In this document: positions 9,651 to 17,391 of the stretch, piece after piece
Layout: every line of letters begins with the position of its first letter
Position numbering within the stretch: the stretch's first letter is position 1
Assembly: GCF_014180685.1 (NCBI RefSeq)
Contig: NZ_JACEHF010000001.1
Location: forward strand, 137,976-195,349
Length of the DNA stretch: 57,374 bases
Reading direction: 5' to 3'
From: Nocardioides pelophilus
GTDB lineage: Bacteria > Actinomycetota > Actinomycetes > Propionibacteriales > Nocardioidaceae
The notes under the pieces: generated by a model
Seen by the model: only the letters and a program-made list of their open reading frames with translations
The model's database searches: none
What the model was told of the DNA's origin: nothing
Translations under genes and position numbers: made by a program

Positions 9651-10685
9651 TCAGCGGCCTGGAGCCGACCGGTCGGTGCTGGGCTGGGTCCGCGGGACGT
9701 CCCGCTGCGCGTTCTGGCCAGGCGGCTTCGGCACGAACGACTCGTCGAGCTCGCTGGCGACCTCGCGCATCTGCGCCTGGTGGCGCTCCCACTCCCTGGG
9801 GTGCAGGCCGTTCTGCAGGGCAGAGGCGACGATGGCGGCCATGGAGTAGGGTCGGTCGACGGGCACCTGGTCGAGCGCGCACCAGGCCTTCGCTCCGTCC
9901 CCGCGCAACCAGCTTGCGAAGCCGAGCATCGATGCCGGGGCGGCCCGAACCTCCTCGGGAGCGCGGCGGGTCAGGTCCCTCCACAGCGCGATGTGTGATG
10001 CGGTGTTCTGGGTGCTCATGTCCTCCCAGAGCGCGTCGCGGGTGCTGATCGTCTCCAGGGCCACGAGCATCCGGGCGCCGTCGACGTCGGAGAGGCGGTT
10101 GCCGTCGGCGTGGAACTGCTCGAGACGGTCCAGTGCCCAGTCGCGCTCGGCGCTGGGTGTGCTCGCGGCCGCTTCTTTCCGGGCCGTCTCGAGGACCTGG
10201 GCGATCGGCTCACGGTCCCCGACCAGCGAGGCCGATAGGGATTCCCGGCTGGCCGCCGGCTGCACGGAGCCGGTGAGGACCGTCTTCGCGGCGATCCGCT
10301 CGGCTGCTTCCTGGGTCTGCAGACCGGTGGCACCGGTGTTGAACTCCCTCCAGCGCTCACCGTCGGCCCACAGCCGAAGGTGGGAGGTGATGCCGACTGT
10401 CTCCAGCCGGTTGGACAGGTGCTGGCTGGCGAGCTCAGCGTTGCGGCGGTCCTGGGTGATGCAGACGATGCCAACGCAGGAACCGGGCAGGGCATGCCGG
10501 CCGTAGGGGCCGCTGAGGGCGTCCCAGACCTCCTCGCGATCGGCGGCGGTCCGGGGCAGGTCGACGCGGGTGATCGGCAGCCCGGGCCGGAAGGGCACCA
10601 GCACGATCGACTCCTCGGGCTTGAAGCCGAGGACGTGCGGCACCGCGGCGAGCAGCTCGTCCGGGGACTGGACGACGAGATCCAT
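9651..10685 (-). CDS. DUF4192 family protein
   Basis: A 344-residue protein whose start (SPDELLAAVPHVLGFKPEESIVLVPF split across residues 8-33) is the hallmark of the DUF4192 family, widespread in actinobacterial plasmids and chromosomes and of unknown biochemical role. The C-terminus is polar and probably disordered. The ATG at 10685 has GAGGAGG about ten bases upstream. It lies 14 bases after ssb, with a small gene 13 bases downstream, which fits one operon driven from the box upstream of ssb. No membrane segment or signal peptide is seen. Confidence 0.85.
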   Translation of the reverse strand: MDLVVQSPDELLAAVPHVLGFKPEESIVLVPFRPGLPITRVDLPRTAADREEVWDALSGPYGRHALPGSCVGIVCITQDRRNAELASQHLSNRLETVGITSHLRLWADGERWREFNTGATGLQTQEAAERIAAKTVLTGSVQPAASRESLSASLVGDREPIAQVLETARKEAAASTPSAERDWALDRLEQFHADGNRLSDVDGARMLVALETISTRDALWEDMSTQNTASHIALWRDLTRRAPEEVRAAPASMLGFASWLRGDGAKAWCALDQVPVDRPYSMAAIVASALQNGLHPREWERHQAQMREVASELDESFVPKPPGQNAQRDVPRTQPSTDRSAPGR

Positions 10686-10699
10686 CGGAGCGAACCTCC

Positions 10700-11089
10700 T
10701 CAGCTGGCCTGGGCCGCGTGCGGGCCGCGGTCGATGCGCGCGGAGACGTACTTGAGCGAGAGGCCGACCTCGCCGAAGCGGTTGTCGACGACCACCACGT
10801 CCTTGGTGCGCTTCTCGCCGGTCTCCTTGTCCGGCCAGCTCTCGGTGCGCTCGAGGCCGTGGACGAAGATCGGGTCACCGGATCCGCAGCTGTCGTGCAC
10901 GTGGGTGGCGGCCGAGCCGAAGATCTTGACGTTGTGGGCGGTGGGCTCGTCGCTGACCCACTCCCCCTGGTCGTTCTGGATCCGGCGGTTGACCAGGACG
11001 CGGCAGGTGACGAACGGCTTGCTCTCCCGGGTGTGGTGCAGCTCCGGTGCCTCGGCCAGGTTGCCGGCGAAGGTGACGGTGGTGGACAT
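10700..11089 (-). CDS. ssb: Single-stranded DNA-binding protein
   Basis: A 129-residue OB-fold protein of the SSB family. It binds single-stranded DNA during replication and, on conjugative elements, protects transferred DNA in the recipient. The typical pattern is visible: TVTFAGNLAEAPELHHT at the start, a middle VKIFGSAA, then SLKYVSARI. It lacks the long tail and acidic C-terminal tip of chromosomal SSB, as plasmid copies often do. The ATG follows AGGAGG. Its leader contains a 10-bp inverted repeat and, further upstream, one of the five 36-bp boxes, so expression is probably tied to transfer control. Confidence 0.9.
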   Translation of the reverse strand: MSTTVTFAGNLAEAPELHHTRESKPFVTCRVLVNRRIQNDQGEWVSDEPTAHNVKIFGSAATHVHDSCGSGDPIFVHGLERTESWPDKETGEKRTKDVVVVDNRFGEVGLSLKYVSARIDRGPHAAQAS

Positions 11090-11100
11090 GGCTTCCTCCT

Positions 11101-11138
11101 AGGTGACTGCGAGACGTTGATCGGTCCCGCAGTCACCT
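11101..11138 (-). promoter_or_regulatory. Inverted repeat in ssb leader
   Basis: Ten-base perfect arms (AGGTGACTGC and GCAGTCACCT) are separated by 18 bases between the 36-bp box and the ssb start. The upstream arm reuses the GGTGAC end of the box, and the other arm ends directly against the AGGAGG ribosome binding site. A hairpin here could modulate translation or serve as a protein-binding dyad; which one cannot be decided from sequence. Confidence 0.55.
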
Positions 11139-11167
11139 AGGTGTCATCCAGGCCCGGCAGCGATCAC
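11132..11167 (-). promoter_or_regulatory. 36-bp box, copy 1 (upstream of ssb)
   Basis: Read toward ssb it starts GTGATCGC and ends TAGGTGAC, exactly 36 bases, with a variable middle. The ssb ATG lies 42 bases further on. Four other copies with the same ends and length precede other backbone genes of the element. Confidence 0.7.
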
Positions 11168-11233
11168 ATCGGGCGAGGTAGTTTCCACCGCTCGAGCCCG
11201 GCTGGCGGCGCAGCGGGCCAGGGCACGCAGACG

Positions 11234-11269
11234 CGCCCCGACCGGCTCTCGGGACCGGATCGGGGCGCT
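11234..11269 (-). terminator. Hairpin terminator after the 151-residue gene
   Basis: A GC-rich hairpin with arms GCGCCCCGACCGG and CCGGATCGGGGCGC (one bulged base) around a nine-base loop. It lies downstream of the minus-strand gene ending at 11325 and before the ssb box. There is no strong T tract, as is common in actinobacteria. Confidence 0.6.
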
Positions 11270-11324
11270 GGGAAGCACGCTCGGACCAGGTGCCGACCCA
11301 AACTGCCGGCGTCGTCCTCGCTTG

Positions 11325-11780
11325 CTACCGGGCAGGCCGGCGGCGCGGCGGTCGGTTGCTGAGCTTCTGCGGTGGCGGCGGCAGCTCGCGGCCCAGGCGC
11401 CGGCGGGCCTCCTCGGCCGCGACGATCACTGCCTCCTGGGCGAACGCCGAGCGGGCGAGCATCCGGCCGAGCTCCTGACGGTCGGCCACGAGCGCGTCTT
11501 CGACCGCCTCGATGGTCGAGGCGGGCAGGTCGTGCTTCTTGTTGAAGCTCTTGCGGGTCACGCTGACCAGGGCGGGATGCTTCTCGCCCGCGGCCGCGAG
11601 CTCGGCCCGCTGCTGTGGTGATCGCTGGGCGTGGAGCTCGAGCGCCTTGGCGAGCCAGCCGACGAACGAGCCGGGTGAGTCGGCGTCGGTGTCCAGGTCT
11701 GCGAGGTAGGCCGATCGTGCGAGGTCCCACACGCCGGGTTTCCAGTAGATCCCGACCGGGATCGTGGTCTGGCTCGTCAC
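11325..11780 (-). CDS. Conserved plasmid protein of 151 residues, possible DNA-binding/partition accessory
   Basis: The GTG at 11780 begins a 151-residue protein (MTSQTTIPVGIYWKPGVWDL) with a helical middle and a basic, proline-rich tail (LSNRPPRRRPAR). The pattern resembles small proteins encoded beside parB-like genes on actinobacterial plasmids, but I cannot name a domain. It diverges from the ParB-like gene and ends at a clear terminator. The start codon lies inside a shortened version of the 36-bp box, so control of start and transcription may be tied together. A partition or copy-control role is inference from position only. Confidence 0.7.
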   Translation of the reverse strand: MTSQTTIPVGIYWKPGVWDLARSAYLADLDTDADSPGSFVGWLAKALELHAQRSPQQRAELAAAGEKHPALVSVTRKSFNKKHDLPASTIEAVEDALVADRQELGRMLARSAFAQEAVIVAAEEARRRLGRELPPPPQKLSNRPPRRRPAR

Positions 11781-11788
11781 CTGATCAC
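11776..11788 (-). promoter_or_regulatory. Collapsed 36-bp box
   Basis: Reads GTGATCAGGTGAC toward the 151-residue gene: the two conserved ends of the 36-bp box joined directly, with about 23 internal bases missing. The GTG start of the gene lies within it. Confidence 0.4.
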
Positions 11789-12093
11789 ACCCGTGGTCTC
11801 CTCCGCCGGCGTCGAGCTGCAGCGGCTAACACCGACGCCGCTGCATTCCCGGTCGGGGCCCTGCGCAGCCGTTCCCACCCTCGCTCGATTCCTCTCCGTT
11901 CCAGCCAGCTACGAGGTGCAGCTGCGCCTCGCCGCCGCAGCGGAGTCCGCGCGCCCCGTGAGGCCGGGTTTTCCCCACCCTCGCCGGGTGCCCACCTTTC
12001 CACAGGTCCGCCCTGTGGCCCGGTAGGCGCCGACCCCCACTGGGAGACTTTGTCCTGTCAGTTCTTTCTATTCTACTCATGGAGGACAGCCGC
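11781..12093. other. Divergent intergenic region
   Basis: No gene is seen in this 313-base region between the 151-residue gene (minus) and the ParB-like gene (plus). It holds the collapsed box at its left end, a GAATAGAAA-type site at its right end, and short runs such as TTTTCCCC and TTTCCACAGG that recall DnaA boxes but do not match well. It is a possible partition or origin site, unproven; no iterons were found. Confidence 0.45.
12063..12076 (-). promoter_or_regulatory. GAATAGAAA motif, copy 1
   Basis: TTTCTATTC (reverse complement GAATAGAAA) lies 20 bases before the ParB-like start. It is AT-rich in very GC-rich surroundings, so it could be a -10 region or an operator. Related copies precede the DUF932 and relaxase genes. 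Confidence 0.55.
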
Positions 12094-13671
12094 ATGACCG
12101 ACACCATCCAGACCCCCGCCGACACCACCACCGTCGAGGCCTCCGAGGCCGTCCAGGCTGAGGAGTTCCTGTACCTCGACCCCGCCGCGATCATCATCGG
12201 CACGAACGTCCGGACCGACCTGCGCCCCGACCACAAGGAGTTCCGCCAGTCGATCAAGGAGCGCGGCGTGCTGGAGGCCGTCACGGTCTACCGCAACGAG
12301 GACGGCCAGTACGTCCTGCTGCGCGGGCAGCGCCGGACCGTCACCGCCGCCGAGGTCGGCACCCCCACCGGGTTGATCCCGGCCCGCGTCGTCCCCCAGC
12401 CCGCCGACGCCGACCGGATCGGGGACCAGATGGTCGAGAACCTCCACCGCGCCGGGATGCGCGAGGCTGAGATCGTCGCGGGCGTGGAGCAGCTGGCCCT
12501 GCTCGGCGTGAGCGCCGCGCAGATCGCCAAGCGCACCAGCATCGACCGCCCGACCGTGAACGCCGCCCTGGTGGTCACCAAGGCCGACCAGAGCCGCAAC
12601 CGGCTCGACTCCGGTGACCTGACGTTGGAGGAGGCCGCGATCTTCGCCGAGTTCGAACACGACCCCGAGGCCGTCGAGCGCCTGGAGAATGCCAAGCGGT
12701 GGCGTCGCTCGCTCGCGCACGAGGCCCAGCGGCTGCGCGACGAGGCCGCCGAGCGCGAGGCCGACGCCGCCGAGGCCGAGCGACTGCGCGCCGAGGGTCT
12801 GCCGGTGCTGAGCGCCGAGGAGGTCGCGGAGGCCGACGAGGTGCTGCGCATCGAGCGGCTGGTCACCGAGGACGGCGAGTCGCTGCCCGAGGAGGATTGG
12901 CCCAACGTTCCCGGCGCTCGCGTCCAGGTCGTCAAGGAGTGGGTCTACCCCGAGGACGAGTACGACGAGGAGCACGAGGACGACAGCGACGAGGAGCACG
13001 AGGACGACGAGCCGGGCGAGCCCTACCAGCAGTACGTGCCGGTGTGGGTCGTCACCGACCTCGCCGCGTCCGGCCTGCGTCGTCGCGGCGGCGGGTCCGG
13101 CAGCACCGCCAGCGCGGACGAGAGCGGCGAGAGTGAGGAGGAGGCCGAGGCCCGCCGCGAGGAGCGCCGCCGCGTGATCGCCAACAACAAGGCCTGGGCG
13201 AGCGCGGAGACGGTGCGCCGCGAGTGGCTGGCCACGTTCGTGGCCCGCAAGACCGCCCCGAAGGGTGCCGAGGCCCTGATCTGCGAGGCCGTCGTGACCG
13301 GCCACCACTCGCTGAGCAAGGCCATGGACCACCGGCACCCGATGCTCTTCACGCTGCTCGGGATCGACGTCCCGACCGGCTACTACGGCGCGGGGTACGA
13401 GGAGTGCCACAAGATCGCGACCAAGGCGAGCACGCCGAAGGCCGCGACCATGACCACCCTCGCCGCGATCGTCGCCGCGTGGGAGGCCACAACCGGCAAG
13501 CACTCGTGGCGCAACCCGACCGCGTGGGACGCCCGCGTGCTCGGCGCGCTCGTGGAGTGGGGCTACCAGCCCAGCGAGGTCGAGCGGATCCTGCTCGGCG
13601 AGGAGCCGCAGCCGAGCACCGAGGACGACAGCGACGACGACGCCGACGAGGCCAGCGACAGCGCCGCCTGA
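12094..13671 (+). CDS. ParB-like nuclease/partition domain protein
   Basis: A 525-residue protein. Residues about 25-130 show the ParB N-terminal domain (LDPAAIIIGTNVRTDL, SIKERGVLEAVTVY, LLRGQRRTVTAAE), which in ParB binds CTP. A helix-turn-helix part follows (MREAEIVAGVEQLALLGVSA, then QIAKRTSIDRPTV). The middle is a long acidic low-complexity stretch (EDEYDEEHEDDSDEEHEDDE) and the tail is acidic. I chose the ATG at 12094 because GGAGG lies eight bases upstream; an in-frame ATG at 12079 covers that site. No ParA gene is adjacent, so it may be a stand-alone plasmid ParB-like regulator rather than a true partition protein. Confidence 0.85.
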   Translation: MTDTIQTPADTTTVEASEAVQAEEFLYLDPAAIIIGTNVRTDLRPDHKEFRQSIKERGVLEAVTVYRNEDGQYVLLRGQRRTVTAAEVGTPTGLIPARVVPQPADADRIGDQMVENLHRAGMREAEIVAGVEQLALLGVSAAQIAKRTSIDRPTVNAALVVTKADQSRNRLDSGDLTLEEAAIFAEFEHDPEAVERLENAKRWRRSLAHEAQRLRDEAAEREADAAEAERLRAEGLPVLSAEEVAEADEVLRIERLVTEDGESLPEEDWPNVPGARVQVVKEWVYPEDEYDEEHEDDSDEEHEDDEPGEPYQQYVPVWVVTDLAASGLRRRGGGSGSTASADESGESEEEAEARREERRRVIANNKAWASAETVRREWLATFVARKTAPKGAEALICEAVVTGHHSLSKAMDHRHPMLFTLLGIDVPTGYYGAGYEECHKIATKASTPKAATMTTLAAIVAAWEATTGKHSWRNPTAWDARVLGALVEWGYQPSEVERILLGEEPQPSTEDDSDDDADEASDSAA

Positions 13672-13693
13672 TCGGCTCCTCTCCCCCACCCAC

Positions 13694-13729
13694 CTGAGGG
13701 CGGTTCTTCCTGTGGAGAACCGCCCTCAG
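13694..13729 (+). terminator. Terminator after the ParB-like gene
   Basis: A perfect 14-base stem (CTGAGGGCGGTTCT and AGAACCGCCCTCAG) with an eight-base loop, starting 23 bases after the stop codon. It separates the ParB-like gene from the DUF932 gene and could act on both strands. Confidence 0.8.
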
Positions 13730-13730
13730 T

Positions 13731-13751
13731 GGAATAGAAACCATAGAATGG
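13731..13751 (+). promoter_or_regulatory. GAATAGAAA motif, copy 2
   Basis: GGAATAGAAACCATAGAATG begins two bases after the terminator and lies 40 bases before the DUF932 start. It contains GAATAGAAA plus a second TAGAA, as in the copy upstream of the relaxase. Confidence 0.6.
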
Positions 13752-13790
13752 ACTCAGTTCGTTTGATCCGCTACCCGGGAGGACCCCGAC

Positions 13791-14795
13791 ATGTCACACG
13801 AGATCGAGACCCACGGCACGCAGGCCGCAGCCGTCTTCGCCCGCAAGGACGCCTGGCACCGCCTGGGCACCACCGTCCGCGACCGCGCGTTCACCGCAGA
13901 GGAAGCCATGAGGCTCGGCCACCTGGGCGGCTGGGACGTCCGCAAGTTGCCGCTCACCACCGCCGAGGTCAGCGAGGGCGGCGTCACCCCGATCGAGGTC
14001 CCCGGCTTCGCCACGGTGCGCACCAACCCGTTCACCGGAGCACCGGAGGCGCTCGGCGTCGTAGGCGGCGGCTACACCCCGCTGGAGAACGAGGACCACG
14101 CCGAGTTCCTGAACCTGCTGGCCGACGAGTCGGGCGCGATCTTCGACACCGCCGGGTCACTGCGCGGCGGGCGGCAGGTGTTCATCACCATGCAGCTGCC
14201 GAACTCGCTCACGGTTGGCGGTACCGACCGCGTCGACCTCAACATCGCCGCGCTCAACAGCCACGACGGCACCAGCGCGTTCCGCATCCTCGTCACCCCC
14301 GTCCGCGTCGTCTGCGCGAACACTCAGAGCGCGGCGCTGCGCAACCACGAGTCGTCGTTCTCGATCCGGCACACCCGCAACGCCAAGGCCGCCGTGCAGG
14401 CCGCCCGCGACGCGCTCGGGCTGACCTTCACCTACGTCGACGCGTTCCAGGTCGAGGCCGAGCGGCTGATCCAGCAGACCATGACCGACGCCGCGTTCGA
14501 CGCCCTGATCGACGCCACGTTCGGCAAGGCCGAGGGCAACGCCACCAAGCGAGTCCGCGAGACCGAGCGCCGTCGCCGCTCCCGGCTGCACTGGCTGTTC
14601 GCCGACGCCGACACCCAGGCCGGCATCCGCGACACCGCGTGGGCCGGCTACCAGGCCGTGGCTGAGTACGTCGACCACTACGCCCCGGTCCGCACCAAGG
14701 GTGACGAGCACACCGCCCGCGCCACGCGCGTGCTCACCAGCGACGACCCCGACCGGATCAAGCGCCGCGCCTGGACCGCGCTCGCTCCGGCCTGA
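13791..14795 (+). CDS. DUF932 family (phage/plasmid-like) protein
   Basis: A 334-residue protein with the features of DUF932 (TIGR03299-type phage/plasmid proteins): the start ETHGTQAAAVFARKDAWHRL, a VVGGGYTPLEN motif, an RILVTPVRVVCANT segment and RHTRNAKAAVQAARDAL. The family is common on plasmids and phages; its function is unknown. The ATG follows GGGAGGACCCCGAC, a good ribosome binding site. It leads a set of five small genes that all lie on the same strand, so it probably heads their operon. Confidence 0.88.
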   Translation: MSHEIETHGTQAAAVFARKDAWHRLGTTVRDRAFTAEEAMRLGHLGGWDVRKLPLTTAEVSEGGVTPIEVPGFATVRTNPFTGAPEALGVVGGGYTPLENEDHAEFLNLLADESGAIFDTAGSLRGGRQVFITMQLPNSLTVGGTDRVDLNIAALNSHDGTSAFRILVTPVRVVCANTQSAALRNHESSFSIRHTRNAKAAVQAARDALGLTFTYVDAFQVEAERLIQQTMTDAAFDALIDATFGKAEGNATKRVRETERRRRSRLHWLFADADTQAGIRDTAWAGYQAVAEYVDHYAPVRTKGDEHTARATRVLTSDDPDRIKRRAWTALAPA

Positions 14796-14871
14796 CCGTT
14801 CCGCCAGTTCCTCCGGTGGCGAGCTGAGACCCCGAGTCCGGCCCGCCACCGGCCCAGCCGACGGAGGAGCC

Positions 14872-15168
14872 ATGACCGACACGACCACCCACGCCAGCGC
14901 CGCCCCGACGACGCTCGATAGCACGCCGGTGGAGTGGCACACCGCAGACGCCGACGACCGCTGGCCGGGTCGCTGGACCGCGCACACCGCCAGCGTCCAC
15001 GCTCATGGGCGCACGTACCTGATCCGGATCACGCCCGGCGACCACGCGACCTACCTCGCCCCGGGGTTCTACGCCGACATCGACGGCGGCTACGGGCAGC
15101 ACTGGGCGATCAACACCCGCACGCTCGACGAGGCCAAGCGCCGCGCAGTCGAGGACGTCCTGCGATGA
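14872..15168 (+). CDS. Small plasmid protein, 98 residues
   Basis: Starts at an ATG with GGAGGAG just upstream and ends overlapping the next start (ATGA). The peptide has two tryptophans in DRWPGRWTAH and a compact alpha/beta look (TYLIRITPGDHATYLAPGFYADIDGGYGQHWAI would be a continuous core). No known domain is recognised. It is the first of five tiny overlapping genes, which implies translational coupling and joint function. Confidence 0.7.
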   Translation: MTDTTTHASAAPTTLDSTPVEWHTADADDRWPGRWTAHTASVHAHGRTYLIRITPGDHATYLAPGFYADIDGGYGQHWAINTRTLDEAKRRAVEDVLR

Positions 15169-15404
15169 GCCAGCTGACCGCCACGCCCGCCGACGTCGAG
15201 GCCAGCGCCGCCAAGGACCGGCACGCGCTCAGCGAGACGGCCTGCGACCTGATCGTCATCGAGCACCGGCTGCGCGACGTACGCCGCTGGACCCCCGAGA
15301 CCGCCCGCGCCCACCTGGACGCGGCCCTGTCCAGCGTCGCCACGGCGCTGGACGCCCTGCACGCCGAGCACACCCACCGCACCACCGAACAGGAGCAGTC
15401 ATGA
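15165..15404 (+). CDS. Small helical protein, 79 residues
   Basis: The ATG overlaps the previous stop and its own TGA overlaps the next ATG. The sequence is strongly helical (ETACDLIVIEHRLRDVRR, then ARAHLDAALSSVATALDALH) with a histidine-rich end. No family is recognised. Its existence is supported by the coupled overlaps on both sides and by codon positions rich in G/C at the third base. Confidence 0.65.
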   Translation: MSQLTATPADVEASAAKDRHALSETACDLIVIEHRLRDVRRWTPETARAHLDAALSSVATALDALHAEHTHRTTEQEQS

Positions 15405-15700
15405 CCAACGACGCAGCTTCAACCACGACGGTGATCAGCGAGCGCGACCAGCGCCGCATCCGAGCCGCCATGTCCGCGATGCCCTACGCCGCCACCGAGC
15501 GGGTACCCAAGCCGTGGGTCGCCATGGGCGATGCCGTCGACGCCGATGCCGTCGTGGCCTTCCTCCACGGGCTCGCGGGAGTCCTGGGCGAGGTCGCCGC
15601 CGAGAACGACAAGCACCGGCGCCGCCTGTTCTCCCTCGACGCCGACGTGGAGGCGTTCCGCCGCATCATCGGCACCGCGCCCGCCGAGGTGACCCCATGA
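15401..15700 (+). CDS. Small plasmid protein, 99 residues
   Basis: Overlaps both neighbours by four bases. The peptide contains SERDQRRIRAAMSAMPYAA and a helical stretch GLAGVLGEVAAENDKHRR that could form a short coiled coil. The function is unknown. Together with the adjacent small genes it looks like an accessory block of the element rather than a metabolic operon. Confidence 0.65.
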   Translation: MTNDAASTTTVISERDQRRIRAAMSAMPYAATERVPKPWVAMGDAVDADAVVAFLHGLAGVLGEVAAENDKHRRRLFSLDADVEAFRRIIGTAPAEVTP

Positions 15701-15939
15701 GCGCGCACATCGAGTGGCTGGCCGCTCGGGAGACCAGCGTCCAGGTGTTCACTCCCGGCGAGGACTGGGTTGGTGCCGGTGAGCATCGTCAGCCGGTCCT
15801 CACCCTCGCCGGTGACGACGTGGTGGCGATTCAGGGCACGCCCGCCGAGTTGCGGGCGCTGGCCGCCCGGATCACCGCCGTGGCGACCGCCGCATCCGGG
15901 CGGCTCGACCTCGCCGCCCGGGAGGACCAGCCCGCATGA
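15697..15939 (+). CDS. Small plasmid protein, 80 residues
   Basis: Start at the ATG overlapping the previous TGA. The peptide is compact, with VLTLAGDDVVAIQGTPAEL followed by a helix (RALAARITAVATAASG). No named domain is recognised. The same strand and four-base overlaps continue to the next gene. Confidence 0.65.
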   Translation: MSAHIEWLAARETSVQVFTPGEDWVGAGEHRQPVLTLAGDDVVAIQGTPAELRALAARITAVATAASGRLDLAAREDQPA

Positions 15940-16286
15940 GCGACGACGCCACCCTGCGCGCTCTGGAGGCACGCGCCACCTCCGGCCCCTGGACTCCGGA
16001 CGGCGACAAGATCCGCGCCACCGCCGCCGACGCCCTGCTGCCCGACACCATCGTGGTGGCCTACTACACCGGGCACGACCACCGGCTTGGCCTCAAGACC
16101 ACCGGCCATGCCGCCGACGTCGAGTTCATCGCCGCCGCCCGTGACGCGCTCCCCGACCGTCTCGACCGACTCGACCGCATCCGCGATCTTCACGCCAAGT
16201 GGGGCGAGCAGTCGCCCGAGGACGCTGACGGCTACCTCGACCTGTGGGAGACGCTCGGTCGCCTCCTCGACGGCGAGCCCGCCTGA
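15936..16286 (+). CDS. Plasmid protein, 116 residues
   Basis: The last of the five coupled small genes, followed within 24 bases by a gene on the opposite strand. It contains TSGPWTPDGDKIRA, then VEFIAAARDALPDRLDRL, a pattern seen in short plasmid and phage proteins annotated as hypothetical (LEARATSGPW near the N-terminus followed by DAEFIAAAR). The function is unknown. The acidic C-terminus (EDADGYLDLWETLGRLLDGE) is probably helical. Confidence 0.7.
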   Translation: MSDDATLRALEARATSGPWTPDGDKIRATAADALLPDTIVVAYYTGHDHRLGLKTTGHAADVEFIAAARDALPDRLDRLDRIRDLHAKWGEQSPEDADGYLDLWETLGRLLDGEPA

Positions 16287-16309
16287 CCGCCCAGCCAGAA
16301 GGCCCAACC

Positions 16310-16837
16310 TCACCAGAGCGTCAGTTGCTCGCCCAGCAGCTCCTGGAGCCTCGCGAGGTCGTCGGCCACCAGCTGCGGGTCCTCGCGCGCCAGGTCACGC
16401 AGTTCCCGCGCCCGGCGTCGCGGCCCACGCGGATCGGCCAGCGGGCTGTACGGCAGCCGCCGCTGCACCGACCACTCCCGGCGGTTCTGCGCCGCGCTCG
16501 ACACCACGACGTGATCCGGTGCGATCCGCTGACACAGCGGGTTGTGACACCGATGCCCGAGCAGCCGCGCCTCCGCGAGCGCGTCCACCCCGTTCATCAC
16601 CGCGAACGCGAACCGGTGCGAGATGATCACCCGCCCTGGCGCGTACCAGAACCGGCCATGCCCGCCACCGTCGGTGCGCTCACGATCGGACCGACCGGCA
16701 ACCGCGCCAGTCCACCACAGGCACTCGCTCCCCGGCACCGTGGCGACCTTCGCCCGGTACCGCGCGAGCACAGCCGGATCGGTGATCGCGGCCGCGACCG
16801 CGCCGAGGCCGGCGTCATCCAGCCGACGAACCGGCAC
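16310..16837 (-). CDS. HNH-type endonuclease-like protein
   Basis: About 175 residues from a GTG at 16837; other GTG codons (16849) and a start at 16939 are possible, so the N-terminus is uncertain. The core has ECLWWTGAV, HGRFWY, SHRFAFAVMNG, then LLGHRCHNPLCQRIAPDHV and SSAAQNRREW. This is the arrangement of small HNH endonuclease-like proteins, with His, Cys and Asn residues that could hold a metal. It overlaps the coiled-coil gene upstream and is probably expressed with it. The role could be DNA nicking or defence; there is no direct evidence for either. Confidence 0.7.
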   Translation of the reverse strand: MPVRRLDDAGLGAVAAAITDPAVLARYRAKVATVPGSECLWWTGAVAGRSDRERTDGGGHGRFWYAPGRVIISHRFAFAVMNGVDALAEARLLGHRCHNPLCQRIAPDHVVVSSAAQNRREWSVQRRLPYSPLADPRGPRRRARELRDLAREDPQLVADDLARLQELLGEQLTLW

Positions 16838-17225
16838 CCGCTCCCCCACCCCCAGCGGTCGCCAGCGCCGCACCGTCGCCGCCCTGCGCGCCGTCACGGT
16901 CGCTGTCCTGCTCGCCGTCGTCGCTCGCCAGCGACTCACTGGCGAGCCGCCGTAGCCGCGTCGCTTCGCGCACGGTGATCGTCTCGCCGCACCACTCGAC
17001 GGCCTCGCCCAGCGACAGGCCCTCGCGCTCGGTCAACTCCCGGAGCGCCTCACCCGCGCGCTTCTCGGCCTCGGCCACCGCCGCGTCGCGCTCACCGATC
17101 GCGACCATGACCCGCTCGGCCAGGTCGATCACCCGACGCTCCCGCTCCTCGCGCTCGCGCCGCCGCTTCTCGGCCATCTCCCGCGCCGTACGCCGTGCCT
17201 GCTGCTTGATCGTCTGCTGACTCAT
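16815..17225 (-). CDS. Coiled-coil protein next to relaxase, 136 residues
   Basis: I start at the ATG at 17225 because GAGG lies five bases upstream and a 36-bp box lies 34 bases before it. Residues 5-70 are a charged, highly helical segment (MAEKRRREREERERRVIDLA) that should form a coiled coil. Then comes LSLGEAVEWCGETITVREAT, which looks like a small helix-turn-helix or ribbon-helix-helix. The C-terminus is glycine-rich and disordered. It diverges from the relaxase across the oriT candidate, so an accessory relaxosome (oriT-binding) role is a reasonable inference. Confidence 0.7.
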   Translation of the reverse strand: MSQQTIKQQARRTAREMAEKRRREREERERRVIDLAERVMVAIGERDAAVAEAEKRAGEALRELTEREGLSLGEAVEWCGETITVREATRLRRLASESLASDDGEQDSDRDGAQGGDGAALATAGGGGAGAGSSAG

Positions 17226-17259
17226 CCGGTCCTCACTCGTGTCGACATGGACTCTGACA

Positions 17260-17295
17260 GTCACCTACGACATTTCCTGGACCCCGAGCGATCAC
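17260..17295 (-). promoter_or_regulatory. 36-bp box, copy 2 (upstream of coiled-coil gene)
   Basis: Reads GTGATCGC at the outer end and TAGGTGAC toward the minus-strand gene that starts 34 bases further on at 17225. It has the same length and ends as the other copies, with a different interior. Confidence 0.7.
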
Positions 17296-17391
17296 AGAAC
17301 CGCAGAAACATCAACCCGCTCCCTCGACCCGTTCAGCCCACCCGATCCGAACCCGACGCCCCAGCCGTCACCGACAGCCCTGAGCGTCCCC

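Noticed and set aside
11940..12010. DnaA-box-like runs suggesting a replication origin
   Set aside because: TTTTCCCC and TTTCCACAGG do not match TTATCCACA well, there are no iterons and no replication initiator gene is seen nearby.
12073..13689. 538-codon minus-strand frame opposite the ParB-like gene
   Set aside because: The plus-strand product has a ParB domain and a good ribosome binding site; the minus frame is Leu/Val/Gly-rich shadow.
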